The notes under the pieces: generated by a model
The model's input: the letters and a program-made list of their open reading frames with translations, nothing else
Told to the model about the DNA's origin: nothing
Databases searched by the model: none
From: Lentisphaeria bacterium
GTDB taxonomy: Bacteria > Verrucomicrobiota > Lentisphaeria > Victivallales > Victivallaceae
Assembly (NCBI GenBank): GCA_018265615.1
Contig: JABLYX010000003.1
Location: 62,001-126,000, forward strand
Length of the DNA stretch: 64,000 nucleotides
Direction of reading: 5' to 3'
Position numbers and translations under genes: made by a program
In this document: positions 16,156-25,180 of the stretch, piece by piece
How positions within the stretch are numbered: position 1 is the stretch's first letter
Layout of the letters: every line of letters starts with the position of its first letter

Positions 16156-17490
16156 ATGAGGCGGGCGGCGTTATTGGTTCTTGCCCTGCTGCTGCCGTCG
16201 GCATCTGCGCTTGCGGCTGCGAAAAATGTGATCGTGCTGTTTGTAAACGGTGCGAATCAGGCGCAGCTGGAATTCGCCCGTTCGGTCGGCGCGGATTTCG
16301 CGGGCATGTCGAATACCGCCGCATTGCCGGTCCAGGGCACGCTTCTGCCGTTGGCCGGAGCGTTCCGCCATCTCTCTATCGCCGCAATCAATGCGGCGCT
16401 CCTCGGCCGGGCCGAGGACGGAGCCGTCGGCGGCATTTCGTCCGGGGAGGAGCTTGATTCGGTCGCCACGCTTGCCAGGCTGCAGGGGAGGCGGGTCGGG
16501 GTCGTCTCCGATGGGAGGCTGACCGGCCGGCTGCCCGGGGCGTTCTACGCGCATGAACCGCTGGACAGTGAGCCGGGCGCCGTGGCGAACTGGCTGCCGC
16601 TGTGCGATTTCAATATGCTGGCGGGAGAGGTGGAGGTTCCGAAGGAGGAAGCCTCCGGCGACCGCATCGGTGAGGCTATGGCCCGGATCGGCTACCGCAA
16701 TGTCCTCGATGTCAGAAATCTCACGCCTCCGGTCTCCCGGCTTTTCATCCGGCACAGGGATCTGCCCGGCAGGCGTTATGCCGCCGAACGCGGTACGCTC
16801 GAGGCGCGGGACCGTATGATCGGATACGTTTCGGTTGCGCTGGAGTGTCTTGATAACCGGAACGGATTTTTTCTTGCCGCCGACTTCAGCAATGTATCCC
16901 GTGCCGGGCTCGAAAACGACAGCTCCATGCTGCTGCATGAACTGTGGATCTACGACCGGGTGCTTGGCGATGTCCTGCGCTTCTACAAGGCGAATCCGAA
17001 GGATACGCTTGTCATTGTCGTCTCGCTGTTCGATGCGGGGGAATTCCGGCTTTCCGGCGAACCCGGGTCGGATTTTCCGCTCGGCCGGAGCCGGATCGCG
17101 CTGCTGGCCGAGCTGAACGGCGAGGCCCGCAGCTTCGATCGCGCTCTGGAGCTGCTTGGAGCCGGCGAGCTGTTCGCCCCCGGTGCGGAGGAGCTCAAGC
17201 AGCTTCACCGTCTCTATTTCGGCGCGCCGCGCCTGACTGACCGCGAAGCAATTGCCGCGGTCCGCGGCTTCCGGAACTTCGAGCCCGCTGCCGAACTGCG
17301 CGACTACCGGGAGTGGATCGACCGTGTGCAGAATCTGCGCGACCGTCATCGCGGCGCCCGGTGGGGGTCGAAGCGGAGCGTGACCGCGTTGACGCCCGTC
17401 ATGGCGATCGGACAGGGAGCCTCCGATTTCAGCGGCGAGTACACGCTCGAAGAGTTTTACGCCAAGCTGCGCAAGGCTCTCTCGCTTTAG
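16156..17490 (+). CDS. Exported alkaline-phosphatase-superfamily pseudoenzyme
   Basis: A 444-residue protein with signal peptide MRRAALLVLALLLPSASALA. Its whole length follows the PhoA-type alkaline phosphatase layout: KNVIVLFVNGAN at the position of NVIxxIGDGMG; GRRVGVVSDGRLTGRLPGAFYAH at the position of GKxxGVVTTxxITHATPAAFYAH; VSRAGLENDSSMLLHEL at the position of the IDxAxHxND segment; TLVIVVSLFDAGEF where TLxxVTADHETGG is expected; and a matching C-terminus ASDFSGEYTLEEFYAKLRKAL. Nearly all metal ligands in those motifs are replaced, so it is probably catalytically dead. It is translationally close-coupled to typA. A binding or structural role is inferred. Confidence 0.72.
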   Translation: MRRAALLVLALLLPSASALAAAKNVIVLFVNGANQAQLEFARSVGADFAGMSNTAALPVQGTLLPLAGAFRHLSIAAINAALLGRAEDGAVGGISSGEELDSVATLARLQGRRVGVVSDGRLTGRLPGAFYAHEPLDSEPGAVANWLPLCDFNMLAGEVEVPKEEASGDRIGEAMARIGYRNVLDVRNLTPPVSRLFIRHRDLPGRRYAAERGTLEARDRMIGYVSVALECLDNRNGFFLAADFSNVSRAGLENDSSMLLHELWIYDRVLGDVLRFYKANPKDTLVIVVSLFDAGEFRLSGEPGSDFPLGRSRIALLAELNGEARSFDRALELLGAGELFAPGAEELKQLHRLYFGAPRLTDREAIAAVRGFRNFEPAAELRDYREWIDRVQNLRDRHRGARWGSKRSVTALTPVMAIGQGASDFSGEYTLEEFYAKLRKALSL

Positions 17491-17644
17491 CTTATCCCTG
17501 AATAAGATGTGCCTTCCCGCATTGAATTCCCAGTCACATGACCGCCTCAGACGCCGATGTACTGCGGCATCGACTTATTTCGGCAGTCGGTGCGACTGTA
17601 AATTTAACGCTTCGCTTTCCCTGTTCCTTATTCAGGGATAGGCT
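17489..17644. repeat. Structured 156-bp element bounded by 18-bp inverted repeats (MITE-like or ncRNA)
   Basis: The ends AGCTTATCCCTGAATAAG (17489-17506) and its complement (17627-17644) match at 17 of 18 positions. Internal hairpins include ATGTG/CACAT (17507-17511 with 17535-17539), CGATG/CATCG (17555-17559 with 17568-17572) and CAGTCG-GTG-CGACTG (17584-17598). As RNA this would be a closing stem with three branches. It is not a terminator for the upstream gene because no T tract follows. The left end overlaps the stop codon of the phosphatase-like gene. I do not recognise it as a known RNA family. No clear target-site duplication is seen. Confidence 0.5.
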
Positions 17645-17656
17645 TTGAGAATCCGT

Positions 17657-17701
17657 TAAAAAAACAGTGCCCCGCGGAAGCGATACTTCCGTGGGGCACT
17701 G
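17657..17701 (-). terminator. Strong intrinsic terminator of sialate O-acetylesterase gene
   Basis: A 16-bp stem, 17665-17680 with 17686-17701, has one mismatch and a 5-nt loop. On the minus strand it is followed by seven T residues. It lies 13 bp beyond the stop of the minus-strand gene. Confidence 0.85.
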
Positions 17702-17714
17702 TGTGTTCCGCAGC

Positions 17715-20606
17715 TTACTCCATATCGACGAGGACGTAGAGCCATGCATCCCTGTAGTTTTTCAGGGCGCCGGAGAAGGTCCAGTCCGGATTATTCTGAG
17801 GCTGGTTGCCGATTCCCGCGTCGGCGTTGGCGCCGGCGGAGAAGTTATTGTAGGCGAAGACAGTCTGCTTCTCCCCGAAATTATGGATCTGCATCGAGCC
17901 GTAGCCCGGATCCTGGGAGACGCGCTCGTCGCCGAAGTCGAACGTCTTGTCCGAAGCGCCGGGGATTCCGGCTGCGTTCGGTGCGCCGTAGTTGCTCGAC
18001 CAGAATTCAATATTGCCTTCCGCAAACGTTCCGGTCTTGACCTTGTCGGAGTTGGACTTCACTTCGAGGTTGGCGATCTTTTTCTGGAAGACCGCGCCGC
18101 TCGCCTTGACCGGAACGCCGAGCTTTGCGACGTTCTGGTCGAATGCGTCCATCGCGGCGTAAACCCAGCTTTCCTTGTTGTCTTTGCCGGTCAGCACCAT
18201 GAGATAGGCGACCTTCTTCGCCTTGCCGGTCAGGGCTGCGCTGCTGTCGAGCTCGTAGTTGACCCGGGTTCTGTCTCCGAAGCCGGTGCCGGTCCTGAGG
18301 TCATAGGCGTAGGCGAGCTTCATGGAGCCGGCTTCGGGCACGCGGGCTTTCACCTGATCCATGAGCTCAGACTCGGATTTGCGCGGAGTTTCATCGACGA
18401 AGACGTACAGCGTCGCCTTGGCCAGCTTGTTGCCGGAGCTGCTGAAGGTCCAGTCCGGATTTCCGGAGGGCTGGTTGCCGATGCCGATGTCGGAAGCGGC
18501 GCCGGCCGCGAACTTGTTGTATGCGAAGATTGTCTGCTTTGCTCCGAAATTGTGGATCTGCATTGAGCCGTAACCGATCTGCGGACCTTCGATCCTGTCG
18601 CCGAAGTCAAAAATCTTGTCGTCGGCGTTCGGAATCTTGGCGTTGTTGCCCTGGCTGTAGTTGTTCGGCCAGAACTCGATGTTGCCTTCTGCGATTTTAC
18701 CGGTCTGGAGCCCAACGACGTTGGAGAGCACGTTCAGGTTGCGGATCCGGGTCTGGAAAACGGCTCCCGTCGATTTGACCGGCACACCGGTCTGCTTCAC
18801 GTTTGTGGTGAACGGATCCATCGAAACGCAGACGAACTGAGAGTTTCCGTTTTTATCCTCGAGCCTGGCAAGGTAGGTGATCCGGGTGATTTTCCCTTTG
18901 ATCTCCCCGCTGTTGTCGACCGTGTAACGGACCTGGCTCTTGTCGCCGAAGCCCGAACCGCTCTTGAGGTCGTACTCATAGACGAGCTTGCCGTTCTTCT
19001 GACAATAGGCGAGCAATTCGTCGAAAGTCGGTTCATTCATGATCCGGAACGAACCGAGCACCAGCCCCGCCTCATTTGCGAGCTTGCCCTGGTTCGTCTG
19101 GTTCCACATGTAGCGCAGGCTCTTCGGTGCGGCCACCTTGTCGGAGCTCACCGTGATCCGGGTCCCGTCGATCGTCGCCTTGGCCGGATAGAAGACTCCG
19201 TCCATGCCGGCGACCTCAAAGTACGGAACCGAATTCCCGTCCGCGTTCTTCCAGCTTTCGACGAAATTGAAGTCGAGGACGAACCTGTTCCCGTCGATCT
19301 TCGAATCCTTGAGGCGCGGCGAGTCGGCCTTGACATCGCTGCGGCCGTAATCGCGGTTCAGGGCAAGGTACGCGAGCCGCTTGCCGACGATCTCCTTGTC
19401 GGCCGGGTGGATGTCGCGGATGTTGTGGACCGCGTCGGTGATGACCGCCATGCCGGTCTTCTCATTGGCGTCGACGAAAGCCTGCTGCGCCTCCCAGAGC
19501 TGCGGCAGCCGCGTCGGATCCCCGCCGTAGGTGTACGGCGCAAGCTGCGCGAAATAGAACGGCATGCCGGGGTTGTTGAAGACTTTCCGCCAGCCGTTCA
19601 GCAGCGCCTGCATCTTGTGCTTGTAGAGCATCAGGTCACCGAGATTTGATTCGCCCTGATACCAGATCGCGCCGCGCACGGCGTACGGCACGAAGCCGTA
19701 AAGCATTTTGTTGTAGAGAACGGTCGGCTGCTGGTGGTTGCCGAAGGGTTGTTGCTCCGCGGGGAATGCGGGCGGAACCGGCGGCTGTTCGCCTTTGGCG
19801 ACTGCGCTTTTGTATTTCTCCAACCATGCGGCGTAATCCGTCGCGACCTTGGCGCTGACGGTTTCATACTCCCTGGTGCCGGGGAGCTTCGCATTCACAT
19901 TCTTTGCGATGTTCGCGACTTCGGGAACCGAATCGAAGCCTTCCGGCGGCGTCCACGGTTCGATCCGGGTGCCGCCCCAGTAGGCGCCGAGGATGCCGAC
20001 CGGAACATCGAGTTCCTTCTGCAGTTCGCGCCCGAAGAAGAAAGCGGCCGCGCTGGCGGCTTCGAGCTCCTTGCCCGGGACGGCGACATTCCATTTCACC
20101 GGTTCCCTGGGGGACGGAGCGACGCTCCACAGGCGCGGCATTCTCGTGAAACGCAGCAGCGGCAGGTTTGTCTTGTCCGCGACCTCCTTGCCGGTGGCGG
20201 TCGAATTGCGGTGACGGAAATTCTGGTTGCCTCCCCAGAGCGGCATTTCCATATTGGACTGCCCGCTCGCGATCCACACTTCTCCGACGAGGATATCCTT
20301 TGCCGACACCGTGTTTTCGGGGCCGGAAACTTCGAGTGTGCGGTTCTCCTTGCTGGCAGCGAGGGGAGAGAGCCTGACCATCCATTTGCCGTCCTTGCCG
20401 GCGGTGGCCGTCTGCGTCTGGCCCGCGAATTTCACGGTCACGCTTTCACCGGGATCGGCCCAGCCCCAGACCGGAACCTCCATGTCACGCTGCAGAACCG
20501 CGTTGTCGGAAAATACCGGCGCGAGCTCCACCTTCGCTTCGGCCGCAAGCCCGCCCAGCATGAGCGCCGCCGCCGGAAGCATTCGCATCCATCGGGATTT
20601 CATCAT
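17715..20606 (-). CDS. Exported sialate O-acetylesterase with duplicated C-terminal domain
   Basis: A 963-residue secreted esterase that would remove O-acetyl groups from sialic acids or other glycans. The start at 20606 gives an ATGA overlap with ispG and sits 7 nt from GAGGAGG. A signal peptide (to about residue 24) and a beta-sandwich domain precede the SASA/SGNH-type esterase domain, with GQSNME (Ser117) and the later DIHPADK Asp/His block. The final ~400 residues consist of two repeats of about 200 residues, each with YDL(K/R)(S/T)G(S/T)GFGD, EGNIEFW, YGSMQIHNFG and NPDWTFS. I do not recognise this repeat family; it may bind carbohydrate. Its coupling to ispG and rseP is unexpected. Confidence 0.85.
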   Translation of the reverse strand: MMKSRWMRMLPAAALMLGGLAAEAKVELAPVFSDNAVLQRDMEVPVWGWADPGESVTVKFAGQTQTATAGKDGKWMVRLSPLAASKENRTLEVSGPENTVSAKDILVGEVWIASGQSNMEMPLWGGNQNFRHRNSTATGKEVADKTNLPLLRFTRMPRLWSVAPSPREPVKWNVAVPGKELEAASAAAFFFGRELQKELDVPVGILGAYWGGTRIEPWTPPEGFDSVPEVANIAKNVNAKLPGTREYETVSAKVATDYAAWLEKYKSAVAKGEQPPVPPAFPAEQQPFGNHQQPTVLYNKMLYGFVPYAVRGAIWYQGESNLGDLMLYKHKMQALLNGWRKVFNNPGMPFYFAQLAPYTYGGDPTRLPQLWEAQQAFVDANEKTGMAVITDAVHNIRDIHPADKEIVGKRLAYLALNRDYGRSDVKADSPRLKDSKIDGNRFVLDFNFVESWKNADGNSVPYFEVAGMDGVFYPAKATIDGTRITVSSDKVAAPKSLRYMWNQTNQGKLANEAGLVLGSFRIMNEPTFDELLAYCQKNGKLVYEYDLKSGSGFGDKSQVRYTVDNSGEIKGKITRITYLARLEDKNGNSQFVCVSMDPFTTNVKQTGVPVKSTGAVFQTRIRNLNVLSNVVGLQTGKIAEGNIEFWPNNYSQGNNAKIPNADDKIFDFGDRIEGPQIGYGSMQIHNFGAKQTIFAYNKFAAGAASDIGIGNQPSGNPDWTFSSSGNKLAKATLYVFVDETPRKSESELMDQVKARVPEAGSMKLAYAYDLRTGTGFGDRTRVNYELDSSAALTGKAKKVAYLMVLTGKDNKESWVYAAMDAFDQNVAKLGVPVKASGAVFQKKIANLEVKSNSDKVKTGTFAEGNIEFWSSNYGAPNAAGIPGASDKTFDFGDERVSQDPGYGSMQIHNFGEKQTVFAYNNFSAGANADAGIGNQPQNNPDWTFSGALKNYRDAWLYVLVDME

Positions 20607-21721
20607 TCGCTTTCCTCCTCTTTTTTGCTGCACTTGAGAATTTCCGCTTTGAAAAACTCGAATCCGGCATCAGGGTCGAATGCTCCGACCACCTTGCCGA
20701 ATTTGAAAATGACCAACTGTCCGTTCTTGCTGCCGGCCATGCCGATATCCGCATCGCGCGCTTCGCCGGGCCCGTTGACGGCGCAGCCCATGACCGCGAC
20801 CTTGTGCAGGTTGATGGTGTAGCCGGAGTCTTTGATCGTGGTTATCAGCTCTTCGACCCGCTCCGCCAGGCCGATCAGGTCGATCTCGGTCCGTCCGCAG
20901 GTCGGGCACGAAACGATCTCCGGCCGCGCGTCGCGCAGGCCGCATGCTTCGAGGATCCGCCGCCCCGCGACGACTTCATCCGCCGGGTCGCAGGTCAGGC
21001 TGACCCGCATCGTGTCACCGATCCCTTCCATGAGCAGCGTGCCGATTCCGACGGCGGATTTGATGATGCCGCGCCCCGGCATGCCCGCCTCGGTCACGCC
21101 GATGTGCAGCGGATAGTCGGTGCGGTCCGCGAATTTGCGGTACGCCGCGACCGTGACCGGTACGCTGGAGGATTTGAGCGCTGCCTTGATTGCGGTCACG
21201 CCGAGCTCTTCGAGCATCCGGCATTGTTCGAGCGCGCTTTCGACCAGTGCTTCGGCCAGCGCGTCGTCGTGGTTCATCCCCTGGTCCGCGAATTTACGGA
21301 TCAGGGCAGGGCGCACACTGCCGGAATTCGCCCCCACCCGGATCGGAATGTTGCGTTTCACCGCCTCCGCCGCGACGAGCTTCAGGCCTTCTGCATCGCT
21401 GAGGTTGCCGGGGTTCAGCCGGATTCCGTCGACGCCGCTCTCCATGGAGGCCAGTGCGAGCCGGTAATCGAAATGGATGTCCGCAATGACCGGGATCGGG
21501 CTCTCCGCTTTGATCGCTTCAAGCGCGTGTGCGGCTTCGAAGTCGGGAACCGCGAGACGGATGATTTCGCAGCCGAGCTTGCGCAGCCGGCGGATCTGCC
21601 GGAGTGTCGCGGCGACGTCGCGCGTGTCGGTGTTGGTCATCGACTGGATTGATACCGGATAACCGCCGCCGACGGCGACGCTTCCGAGCCGGATGACCCG
21701 GCTATTTCGCCGTGACGCCAT
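20603..21721 (-). CDS. ispG: 4-hydroxy-3-methylbut-2-en-1-yl diphosphate synthase (IspG/GcpE)
   Basis: A 372-residue iron-sulfur enzyme of the MEP isoprenoid pathway that converts MEcPP to HMBPP. The N-terminal TIM-barrel begins with SRVIRLGSVAVGGGYPVSIQSMTNTDTRD and includes PVIADIHFDYRLAL and GIRLNPGNL. The C-terminal cluster domain has VSCPTCGRTEIDL and AVMGCAVNGPGEARDADIG, which supply the cluster cysteines and the conserved Glu. The start overlaps the rseP 3' end by 20 bp, and its stop overlaps the esterase start, making a rseP-ispG-esterase operon. Confidence 0.96.
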   Translation of the reverse strand: MASRRNSRVIRLGSVAVGGGYPVSIQSMTNTDTRDVAATLRQIRRLRKLGCEIIRLAVPDFEAAHALEAIKAESPIPVIADIHFDYRLALASMESGVDGIRLNPGNLSDAEGLKLVAAEAVKRNIPIRVGANSGSVRPALIRKFADQGMNHDDALAEALVESALEQCRMLEELGVTAIKAALKSSSVPVTVAAYRKFADRTDYPLHIGVTEAGMPGRGIIKSAVGIGTLLMEGIGDTMRVSLTCDPADEVVAGRRILEACGLRDARPEIVSCPTCGRTEIDLIGLAERVEELITTIKDSGYTINLHKVAVMGCAVNGPGEARDADIGMAGSKNGQLVIFKFGKVVGAFDPDAGFEFFKAEILKCSKKEEESE

Positions 21722-23435
21722 TTTCCATGACCGCTTCTGTTTCAGCCTTGTCCGTATCGGGAGGAAGCTCCTTCGGCGTCGTGCCGGTTTCCGTGGAAAT
21801 CAGCCCGCTGTTGCGCAGCAGGCGGCGGCCGTCGGAGAAGGTCACATAGACCATGAGTCCGATCAGCAGCACGACGAACACCATCGAGAGCCCCTTGATG
21901 ACGACGGTCGGGAGTGGTTTCCGGAAAACGACTTCAATCAGGCCGAACATGATGTGCCCCCCGTCGAGCACCGGCAGCGGGAACAGGTTGAAGATCGCCA
22001 GCGCGAACGAAATGATGACCATGAAGTAGATTGCGCTGATGAGCGAGGCGTGCCGCACCGAGGTGAAGAGCACCATGCCCATGCCGAGCGGACCGGACAT
22101 GTGGCTCGGCTTCAGTGAGCTGGTCTGCTCGGTCAGCCCGAGGTTGTGGCCGAGCCCGACGAGGATGCCGACGAGCGATTTGCGGCTCATCTCGAATGTG
22201 TTCACGAACTGCTGGACCGGGGTCGGGTGGTCGAGCATCTCGATCTCCGCGCCGATGGAGTGCGGGGAGCGGACGACCGGCGTAATGGCGAGCTCCATGG
22301 TTTTCCCGTCCCGTTCGATTTCTATGACGGATTCGGCTCCCTTGTGCCCGGCGAGCAGCTGTTTGAATTCAACGGCCCCGGCAACCGGAGCGTCGTCGAT
22401 CTTCAGGAGTTTGTCGCCGGGTTTGAGGCCGGCTTTTTCCGCCGGATATCCCGGCAGCAGGGAGCCGACCAACGCGTCATTCTGCCCCTTGCCGAGGTCG
22501 AAGTCGATGCCGATGAGATAGTTTGTATACTTTTCGGCGAGTTCCGGAATGGGTTTCGGGAGCACGGCGAGCTTCAGGGTTTCCGCGCCGCGGTGCAGCG
22601 TCAGCTCGACCGTTTCCCCGCGGCTGCCGGCGAGATCGATCTCATCCTGGTAATCGAGGAAATCCGACAGCGGCTTGCCGTTGACGGCGACCACGACGTC
22701 GCCGGGCTTGATTCCGGCTTGTTCCGCCGGAGAGCCCGCTTCCGGATGGATGACGATCGGGACCAGCACCGTGAAGAACGGCCACGCGATCTTTTCGGCG
22801 CGGAGCTGCTTCGGCGCTTTCGGATTCTCCGCGGGGACATAGGACACTTTGACTGTCTTGCCGTCGCGGATCACGTCGAACTCGACTTCTCCGACGGTCA
22901 GCAGGATTTTGTTGAGGATGACCTCGCGCCAGGTCGCGAAAAACGGTTCGCCGTTGATCTTCACGATTTTGTCTCCGGGACGGAGCCCGGCGGCCCATTC
23001 GGGACCGGCTTCGTCGACCGTGAGCACGGAGAGCTCACGCATTTTCGGCGTGTCCTGCGGGAGCCCGGCCCACCAGACGATACAGGCGATCATGAGCCCC
23101 GAAATGATGTTGAAAAGCGGCCCGGCCACCGCGGTGATGATCCGGTCCAGCGGTTTTGCGCGCGGCAGCTCGGTTCCGTCGGCGGCTTTCGGAATCGCGT
23201 CGGTCGCGTCGACCTGAGGCAGCTCGACATAGCCGCCGAACGGAAGCCAGCCGAGCCGGTATTCGACGCCGTTGATTTTCTTCCGCCAGAACGGTTTGAA
23301 GCCGAGCGAAAACGCATCGATATGCAGCCCCCGCCATTTGGCGGCGAGGAAGTGGCCCAGCTCATGCGAAAAAATGCAGAAGCCGATCGCCACAAAGACG
23401 AAAACGATGGAAAGAATATCGAGCAACAACCCCAT
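21702..23435 (-). CDS. rseP: RIP metalloprotease RseP (site-2 protease) with three PDZ domains
   Basis: A 577-residue inner-membrane zinc protease that cleaves anti-sigma factors and remnant signal peptides within the membrane. The first membrane helix carries HELGH at residues 24-28, and the third catalytic motif LDGGH is at 490-494. Between them lie three PDZ-like domains, at about 135-200 (VDEAGPEWAAGLRPGDKIVKINGEP), 225-295 (HPEAGSPAEQAGIKPGDVVVAVNGKP) and 325-390 (LPGYPAEKAGLKPGDKLLKIDDAP). E. coli RseP has two PDZ domains and about 450 residues. It has its own promoter at 23540, and dxr lies directly upstream, an order common in bacteria. Confidence 0.93.
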   Translation of the reverse strand: MGLLLDILSIVFVFVAIGFCIFSHELGHFLAAKWRGLHIDAFSLGFKPFWRKKINGVEYRLGWLPFGGYVELPQVDATDAIPKAADGTELPRAKPLDRIITAVAGPLFNIISGLMIACIVWWAGLPQDTPKMRELSVLTVDEAGPEWAAGLRPGDKIVKINGEPFFATWREVILNKILLTVGEVEFDVIRDGKTVKVSYVPAENPKAPKQLRAEKIAWPFFTVLVPIVIHPEAGSPAEQAGIKPGDVVVAVNGKPLSDFLDYQDEIDLAGSRGETVELTLHRGAETLKLAVLPKPIPELAEKYTNYLIGIDFDLGKGQNDALVGSLLPGYPAEKAGLKPGDKLLKIDDAPVAGAVEFKQLLAGHKGAESVIEIERDGKTMELAITPVVRSPHSIGAEIEMLDHPTPVQQFVNTFEMSRKSLVGILVGLGHNLGLTEQTSSLKPSHMSGPLGMGMVLFTSVRHASLISAIYFMVIISFALAIFNLFPLPVLDGGHIMFGLIEVVFRKPLPTVVIKGLSMVFVVLLIGLMVYVTFSDGRRLLRNSGLISTETGTTPKELPPDTDKAETEAVMENGVTAK

Positions 23436-23511
23436 AAGATCAATAACCTCTCTGTATTAAAAGGAAACCCGCGCACGGCGCATTTCCGGTTTCACAAAAG
23501 CATATGGACAT

Positions 23512-23540
23512 ATCATAACTGTTTTCTTATCTTTTTTCAA
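23512..23540 (-). promoter_or_regulatory. Promoter of rseP-ispG-esterase operon
   Basis: Minus strand: -35 TTGAAA (23540-23535), 17 bp spacer, -10 TATGAT (23517-23512). It lies between the dxr stop and the rseP start. Confidence 0.65.
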
Positions 23541-23588
23541 GGGCTGAGGCCGGATTTATTCCGTTTTTCCCGGAATCGGGGAACGCAT

Positions 23589-24737
23589 TTATCTGATCCC
23601 GGCTGCGTAGCTGCGCGCCCAGGCGTCTGCGGCGCGGATGGTCCGGAAGTCCGATTGCGGCTCGACCGTGTGGGCGGACATGGTAACTTCGATGATCTTC
23701 CAGATCGCGGGGAAGCTGATTTCCCCGCGCCGGAACCGGTCGACCGCGACCTCATTCGCCGCGTTCATCACGCCGGGCAGCGTGCCGCCGCGCTCCATCG
23801 CCTCATACGCGAAGCCGAACGCCGGATATTTGTCCCGGTCCGGCAACTGGAAATCGAGGCCGAGGCGCGAGGCGAAGCCGAGCTCCGGGAGCCCGGCCGC
23901 GACGCGGTCCGGATAGGTGAACGCATAGGAGATCGCAAAGCGCATGTCCGGCTTCGACAGCTGTGCGATGAGGCTCGAATCCGCCAGCTCCACCATCGAG
24001 TGGACCACCGACTGCGGGTGGATCAGCACCCGGATCTGCTCCGGGCGGACCCGGAACAGATGGCGTGCCTCGACCATCTCGAGCGCCTTGTTCATCATCG
24101 ACGCGGAGTCGATCGTGACCTTGGCCCCCATGCTCCAGGTGGGGTGCGCGAGGGCGTCGGCGGGCGTCGCTCCGGCGATCTCTTCACGCGTCCATTCCCG
24201 GAACGCGCCGCCCGAGGCGGTCAGATAAAGGTTCTTCACTTCTTCCGGGCAGCGACCCGCGAGGCACTGGAAAATCGCGGAGTGTTCGCTGTCCACCGGA
24301 ATGAGCTCGCTCTCCGGGTGCTCCGCAAGCTCCCGGTTGATGATCTCACCCGCCAGGACAAGCACCTCCTTGCTCGCAAGCGCGATCCTCTTTCCCGCCC
24401 GGATCGCCGCGATGACCGGCTCGAGGCCGGCGGTGCCGACGATCGCGCAGAGCACAATATCGGTTTCCGGAGAGGTGACGAGCTCCATGACCTTCTCCAT
24501 GCCGCCGGCGGCCCGGCAGCCGGCCGGGAGCAGGCCGGCGAGTGTCTGCGCCAACGCCGGATCTGTGGTTACGGTCCACTCCGGGCGGAACTCCGCCGCC
24601 TGCGAAGCGAGCTCCCCGAGGTTGTTCCGGGCGACCAGCCCGACCACGCGGAAGCGCTCCGGCAGCGCCGCCAGCACCGACCGCGCGCTTTTCCCGATGG
24701 AGCCGGTCGCTCCGAGTACAACCACACCTTTGCGCAT
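23589..24737 (-). CDS. dxr: 1-deoxy-D-xylulose 5-phosphate reductoisomerase
   Basis: A 382-residue NADPH-dependent enzyme for the second step of the MEP pathway. The start at 24737 gives MRKGVVVLGATGSIGKSA, the nucleotide-binding motif at the proper N-terminus. Other signatures are LASKEVLVLAGEI, PVDSEHSAIFQCL, LTASGGAFREW and HPTWSMGAKVTIDSASMMNKALE, which hold the metal and substrate ligands. It begins 2 bp after the dtd stop and is the last gene of the run that includes folE and dtd. rseP follows with its own promoter. Confidence 0.96.
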   Translation of the reverse strand: MRKGVVVLGATGSIGKSARSVLAALPERFRVVGLVARNNLGELASQAAEFRPEWTVTTDPALAQTLAGLLPAGCRAAGGMEKVMELVTSPETDIVLCAIVGTAGLEPVIAAIRAGKRIALASKEVLVLAGEIINRELAEHPESELIPVDSEHSAIFQCLAGRCPEEVKNLYLTASGGAFREWTREEIAGATPADALAHPTWSMGAKVTIDSASMMNKALEMVEARHLFRVRPEQIRVLIHPQSVVHSMVELADSSLIAQLSKPDMRFAISYAFTYPDRVAAGLPELGFASRLGLDFQLPDRDKYPAFGFAYEAMERGGTLPGVMNAANEVAVDRFRRGEISFPAIWKIIEVTMSAHTVEPQSDFRTIRAADAWARSYAAGIR

Positions 24738-24739
24738 AT

Positions 24740-25180
24740 CTACCGTGACTCCACCATGATTGTGACCGGGCCGTCGTTCAGGAGAGAGAGCTTCATCTCC
24801 GCTCCGAACCGCCCGGTTGCGATCCGTACCCCGTATCCGCGGCACAGACCGATGAATGTTTCGTAAAGCGGGATCGCGACCTCCGGCCGCGCGGCTTCGG
24901 TGAACGAAGGCCGCCTGCCGTGCGACGTGTCGCCGTAAAGCGTGAACTGCGAGACGATGAGCGCTTCGCCGCCGATGTCCAGCAGCGAGCGGTTCATCTT
25001 GCCCGCCTCATCTTCGAAAATCCGCAGATTCATGCACTTCTCCGCGACGAACGCGGCGTCTTTCTCCGTGTCGGAGTGCGTGATCCCGAGCAGGATGACG
25101 AGCCCCGGGCCGATCTCGCCGATCCGCTCGCCCGCGACGTCGACGCTGCCGCAGGCCGCCCTCTGCACCAGCGCCTTCAT
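24740..25180 (-). CDS. dtd: D-aminoacyl-tRNA deacylase
   Basis: A 146-residue proofreading enzyme that hydrolyses D-amino acids from mischarged tRNA. The start at 25180 overlaps the folE stop by ATGA and gives MKALVQRAACGSVDV. The active-site SQFTLYGD motif and the C-terminal NDGPVT Gly-cisPro-type motif are present, and the length is as expected for Dtd. It is an operon partner of folE and dxr. Confidence 0.95.
   Translation of the reverse strand: MKALVQRAACGSVDVAGERIGEIGPGLVILLGITHSDTEKDAAFVAEKCMNLRIFEDEAGKMNRSLLDIGGEALIVSQFTLYGDTSHGRRPSFTEAARPEVAIPLYETFIGLCRGYGVRIATGRFGAEMKLSLLNDGPVTIMVESR

Noticed and set aside
17489..17644. 6S RNA, SRP RNA or RNase P RNA as identity of the structured element
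   Set aside because: The layout of one closing stem with three short hairpins does not match their consensus shapes, so it is left unnamed.
22146..24866. Open frame of 906 codons on the plus strand across rseP and dxr
   Set aside because: Spans two well-supported minus-strand genes, including their intergenic promoter. No real domain is visible.
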